From Roseiarcus sp. (lineage in GTDB: Bacteria > Pseudomonadota > Alphaproteobacteria > Rhizobiales > Beijerinckiaceae): a stretch of DNA of 9,749 nt. Positions 7,112-9,749 of this stretch are shown in pieces (within the stretch, counting starts at the first letter, position 1; each line of letters starts with the position of its first letter). Both the position numbers and the translations under genes were made by a program. The stretch spans positions 1-9,749 of the forward strand of contig JASLHV010000323.1 of NCBI GenBank assembly GCA_030153205.1, given 5' to 3'. The notes below the pieces were generated by a model that saw nothing but the letters and a program-made list of their open reading frames with translations, did not search any database and was not told where the DNA came from.

Positions 7112-7126
7112 CGTCTCTCAGAGACG
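7112..7126. repeat. Small perfect palindrome between eipB and surE
   Basis: CGTCTCT and AGAGACG flank one base (CGTCTCTCAGAGACG); as RNA it gives a 6-bp stem with a 3-base loop. It sits 23 bases before the surE start. No U-run follows, so it is not a standard terminator; an operator or mRNA leader hairpin is possible. The sequence just before it holds TTGACG twice (7091 and 7104), but no good -10 element at the right spacing. Confidence 0.35.
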
Positions 7127-7149
7127 GCTTCGCGCCGAACGGATGGCTC

Positions 7150-7911
7150 ATGCGCATTTTGCTTACCAATGACGACGGCGTTCATGCGCCGGGCCTGGCG
7201 ATTTTAGAGGAAATCGCCCGGAGTCTGTCCGACGACGTCACGATCGTCGCGCCTGAGACGGACCAGTCCGGCGTCGCTCATTCTCTGTCTCTCAACGATC
7301 CGCTCCGCTTGCGCGAGATTAGCGACCGCCACTTTGCGATTCGGGGAACGCCGACGGACTGCGTCATCATGGGCGTGCGCAAGATCATGGCCGACAATAA
7401 GCCGGACCTCATCCTCTCCGGCGTCAATCGCGGTCAGAACGTCGCCGAAGACGTGACCTATTCGGGGACCATCGCCGCAGCGATCGAAGGAACGCTGATC
7501 GGGACACCCTCGATCGCCTTGTCGCAAGCCTATGGCGGCGACGGTCACAAAGGCATCCGATGGGAATGCGCGCAGGCGCATGGGCAGGCGATTATCGAAA
7601 AAATCTTGAAGCAGGGCGTACCGCCAGGCGTCCTGCTCAACGTCAATTTTCCACATTGCGCGCCGGAGGACGTCGCGGGGGTCGCGTTGACGACGCAAGG
7701 GCGTCGCGACACGGAATTGCTTCGCATCGAGGAGCGTTCGGACGGACGCGGTAATCCCTACTACTGGCTGATGTTCAAGCGCGGCCGCTTCACGCCAGAC
7801 GCGGGTACGGATATCGAGGCGCTCGCATCCAAGAAAATTTCGATCACGCCGTTGCGGTTGGATTTGACGGACGAAGCGACGCGCGTGCGCTACGAAAAAG
7901 CGTTCGGTTAA
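7150..7911 (+). CDS. surE: 5'/3'-nucleotidase SurE
   Basis: 253 residues, the normal length. SurE is a divalent-metal-dependent cytoplasmic phosphatase that removes phosphate from nucleoside monophosphates and is tied to stationary-phase survival. The metal ligands are visible: D8 and D9 in MRILLTNDDG, S40 in PETDQSGVAHS, and N93 in ILSGVNRGQNVAEDVTYSGT. The latter segment is the most conserved in the family, followed by AAIEG. Further family sequence: RGTPTDCVIMG (65-75), LLNVNFP and FTPDAGTDIEAL near the C-terminus. The start is ATG 7150 because MRILLTNDDG is the expected N-terminus; the ribosome binding site is weak (ACGGATGG). The pcm-like gene follows after 43 bases, as in many proteobacteria. 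In Hyphomicrobiales the gene just upstream is usually serS; here it is eipB. Confidence 0.97.
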   Translation: MRILLTNDDGVHAPGLAILEEIARSLSDDVTIVAPETDQSGVAHSLSLNDPLRLREISDRHFAIRGTPTDCVIMGVRKIMADNKPDLILSGVNRGQNVAEDVTYSGTIAAAIEGTLIGTPSIALSQAYGGDGHKGIRWECAQAHGQAIIEKILKQGVPPGVLLNVNFPHCAPEDVAGVALTTQGRRDTELLRIEERSDGRGNPYYWLMFKRGRFTPDAGTDIEALASKKISITPLRLDLTDEATRVRYEKAFG

Positions 7912-7954
7912 GGCGCGTCTCTACGTTTCAATTTATGATTTGCGGGGAAGGGGA

Positions 7955-8617
7955 TTGACGGTCGGCGCTGAAGCTCAGGATCGCGCGCAGTTCATGCTGC
8001 TGATGCGCGCGCGGGGCGTGCGCGATCTCGAATTGCTGAGAGCCTTGGAGCGGGCGCCGCGGGCTCTGTTCATGCCGCAGCGTTACGCCGACATCGCCGG
8101 TCGCGACATCGCGCTGCCTATCGGCTGCGGCCAGACCGCGCCGCCGCCATCGCTTGTCGCCACGATGATCGAGCTCTTGGCGCTCCAGCCTCATCATCGC
8201 GTCCTCGAGATCGGCGCCGGCACGGGTTATGCGACCGCGTTGATCGCGCAGCTTGCGCGCGAAGTATTCAGTCTCGAACGCTGTCAGTCTCTGGCGCTTG
8301 AAGCGGCGACCCGCATCGAGGCCTTCGGCGTCTCCAATGCGAGAGTGGCCTGGGCCGACGCGCTATCGGCCAGCGCAGTCGAAGGGCGTTTCGATCGCAT
8401 CGTCGTTCATGCGCTGATCGAGGAGCCCTTCAATCGCTTCGTCGACCTGCTGAGCGAGGACGGCGTTTTGATCGCCGCACGGATGGTCGAGCGGGCGAGC
8501 GGTCGCGAACAGCGAATCGTCAAAATGACGCGGCGAGGCGAGGACCTCGATGTGGTCGATGTTGGACCGGCGCGATCGTTGGCGCTGCTCGCTCGAGGCT
8601 TGACGCGAGGCCTTTGA
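7955..8617 (+). CDS. pcm: Protein-L-isoaspartate O-methyltransferase-like protein (diverged Pcm)
   Basis: About 220 residues. A SAM-dependent methyltransferase of the family that repairs isoaspartyl residues in aged proteins. Matches: RARGVRDLELLRALERAPRA (18-37), FMPQRYADIAGRDIALPIGCGQT (39-61) and the SAM-binding motif I HRVLEIGAGTGYATALIAQL (81-100), then SLERCQSLALEAATRI. The family signature GQTISQP is here GQTAPPP, so the serine thought to contact the substrate is missing; the GDG after the SAM-binding half is WADAL, and the C-terminal RFVPLV is absent. Activity on isoaspartate is therefore uncertain. Position right after surE and before the nlpD-like gene supports the orthology. The start is not settled: there is no ATG before 7994. 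I chose TTG 7955 because GGGGAAGGGG (7944-7953) precedes it and the extra N-terminus is family-like; TTG 7940 and ATG 7994 are alternatives. Confidence 0.85.
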   Translation: MTVGAEAQDRAQFMLLMRARGVRDLELLRALERAPRALFMPQRYADIAGRDIALPIGCGQTAPPPSLVATMIELLALQPHHRVLEIGAGTGYATALIAQLAREVFSLERCQSLALEAATRIEAFGVSNARVAWADALSASAVEGRFDRIVVHALIEEPFNRFVDLLSEDGVLIAARMVERASGREQRIVKMTRRGEDLDVVDVGPARSLALLARGLTRGL

Positions 8618-8667
8618 GAGGCGGTTGCTTCGGTAGACTGCTAAAGTTCTACAGAAACGATTCATCC

Positions 8668-8697
8668 TAAACCTTCCCTTAACCTCAGCAGCGTTAA
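8668..8697. promoter_or_regulatory. Possible CtrA-type binding site upstream of the nlpD-like gene
   Basis: TAAA-N7-TTAA (8668-8682) followed by another TTAA at 8694-8697. The alphaproteobacterial cell-cycle regulator CtrA binds TTAA-N7-TTAA; here the left half has one mismatch and the spacing is right. The 122-base gap 8618-8739 is the most AT-rich stretch in this half of the window, which fits a promoter, and the downstream gene belongs to a cell-division-linked family. No clear -35/-10 pair was found. Confidence 0.3.
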
Positions 8698-8739
8698 ATC
8701 TATCAAATCTTCTTCAGTGTGCTCGGGTGGGTTAATCCG

Positions 8740-9749
8740 ATGAGTAAGAGTGCGGCGTTCAATATGACGCGGGTTGCGGCGCGTCTTGCCATGACTGGCC
8801 TGGTTGGCGGTTGGTTGGCCGGTTGTTCAGCGGACTCGACCCGCTTCTCAGACGCCTTTTCCTTGGGCGACGGAACGCCGACCCCGGGCGCCAGCGTTGG
8901 TCCGGTCGCTTCGGCCAATTCAGCGCCTAACGCGAACTACGCAGCCGCAGCGCATAAGAGCCCGGTCGCCGTCTCGGCTCTTCCGGCGCCAACGCCATCC
9001 TCGACTGGTTCGATCAAGCCGACGACCACTCAACCGATCACGGGCTTCAGTGGCGATTGGACTACGACGGGCGGATCGCCGATCATCGTCGCTGACGGCG
9101 AAAACGTCGATGTCATTTCGCGTCGCTTCGGCGTGCCGCAGCATGCTCTGCTCGAGGCGAACGGCTTCTCGAGCGCAAGCCAAGTTCGCGCGGGTACGAG
9201 GCTGATCATTCCGGTCTATAGCGCGGGCGCCTCCAAAGCGGCGCATGCGCATGTCGCAGACACCGACGGCGACGAAACCAAGCACGCCACGGCGAAAGCC
9301 GAGAAGGCGGAAAGGGACATCGAGAAGGACAAGAAAAGCGAAAAGGAAAAGGCCGAGACTTCTGACCACAAGAAGCACGATAAGGCCAAGACCGCTGACG
9401 CTGATAAGCCCGAGAAAGCAGAGAAGGCGGAAAAGTCCGCAAAGCTCGATAAATCGACCAAGACGGCGACTCCAGCTAAGGAGGTCGAAGCGCCCGCCAA
9501 AAAGCAGGTCGAAGCGAAAGCCGAGACCCCGGCGGCGAAGAAGCCCTCTCAGACCGACAAGACTCCGACCGGCAGCGTCCATGCTGAGGAACCCGCCACG
9601 AAGCCGATAACGAGCGCGGAAGCCGACGCGGCTGGCGTTTCGCCGGAATTTCGATGGCCTGCGCGCGGCCGGATCATCGAGGGCTTCAAAGCCGGCGGCA
9701 ATGACGGCATCAACATCGCCGTGCCGGAAGGCACTTCCGTCAAAGCGGC
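8740..9749 (+). CDS. NlpD/DipM-like lipoprotein with LysM and M23 domains (cut by the window end)
   Basis: 336 residues are visible and the frame stays open at the edge. Lipobox: residues 21-29 LVGGWLAGC, with C29 as the lipidated cysteine, so the protein is membrane-anchored on the periplasmic side. Residues 114-159 form one LysM domain (IIVADGENVDVISRRFGVP, ALLEANGF, VRAGTRLIIPVY), which binds peptidoglycan. Residues about 170-295 are a Lys/Glu/Ala-rich low-complexity linker. Residues 304-336 begin an M23/LytM domain (FRWPARGRIIEGF, NDGINIAVPEGTSVKA). In active M23 enzymes a zinc-binding His precedes the GxDIA motif; here it is Asn (N321), as in NlpD/EnvC-type activators of amidases, so it is probably catalytically dead and controls septal peptidoglycan splitting. 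ATG 8740 has GGGTGGG 8 bases upstream. Third in line after surE and pcm, the usual Hyphomicrobiales order. Symbol nlpD or dipM would fit, but the full domain set is not visible. Confidence 0.9.
   Translation, partial: MSKSAAFNMTRVAARLAMTGLVGGWLAGCSADSTRFSDAFSLGDGTPTPGASVGPVASANSAPNANYAAAAHKSPVAVSALPAPTPSSTGSIKPTTTQPITGFSGDWTTTGGSPIIVADGENVDVISRRFGVPQHALLEANGFSSASQVRAGTRLIIPVYSAGASKAAHAHVADTDGDETKHATAKAEKAERDIEKDKKSEKEKAETSDHKKHDKAKTADADKPEKAEKAEKSAKLDKSTKTATPAKEVEAPAKKQVEAKAETPAAKKPSQTDKTPTGSVHAEEPATKPITSAEADAAGVSPEFRWPARGRIIEGFKAGGNDGINIAVPEGTSVKA

Noticed and set aside
8920..9582. 220-residue minus-strand ORF with hydrophobic Leu/Phe/Gly-rich stretches, looking like a membrane protein
   Set aside because: It is the reverse reading of the Lys/Glu/Ala-rich linker of the NlpD-like gene; Lys and Glu codons read backwards give Leu, Phe and Ser.
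9245..9610. Very basic Arg/Lys/Pro-rich plus-strand ORF resembling a histone-like protein
   Set aside because: It is a frame-shifted reading of the same linker, inside the NlpD-like frame.

Overview
The window looks like chromosomal DNA from a GC-rich alphaproteobacterium of the order Hyphomicrobiales, possibly near Methylocystis, Methylosinus or Beijerinckiaceae; the genus is not proven. The evidence is the gene order eipB-surE-pcm-nlpD (surE-pcm-nlpD is a conserved Hyphomicrobiales cluster and EipB/DUF1849 is largely confined to this group), strong GC bias at third codon positions, and short palindromic repeats of the kind scattered through genomes such as Bradyrhizobium and Rhodopseudomonas. 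No complete mobile element, CRISPR array, tRNA or rRNA was found.

Left part (1-2724). A noncoding leader carries a palindromic repeat (96-189). It is followed by a plus-strand IlvD/Edd-family Fe-S dehydratase (330-2018), more like the sugar-acid dehydratases than housekeeping IlvD. Facing it is a small minus-strand exported protein that resembles only the periplasmic head of SecD (2057-2425). The next 299 bases hold two copies of a G-rich repeat motif and no convincing gene.

Middle (2725-6034), all minus strand. In order of transcription: a RidA-like protein and a glycerophosphodiester phosphodiesterase, which overlap at TGATG; an orphan HExxH metallopeptidase-like protein of plainer base composition; and a FemAB/DUF482-type GNAT protein. 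The first two are almost certainly one operon. The other two sit behind gaps of 68 and 138 bases.

Right part (6203-9749), all plus strand, divergent from ridA across 168 bases. EipB (periplasmic envelope integrity protein), SurE (5'-nucleotidase), a diverged Pcm-like methyltransferase, and the start of an NlpD/DipM-type lipoprotein with LysM and M23 domains that runs off the window. The theme is stationary-phase/stress survival and envelope or division maintenance. The nlpD-like gene has no stop codon inside the window, so it is easily missed by closed-ORF searches. 

No clearly new multi-gene system is visible. The best leads are the orphan HExxH protein, the free-standing SecD-head-like protein, and the Pcm-like protein that lacks the usual family signatures.
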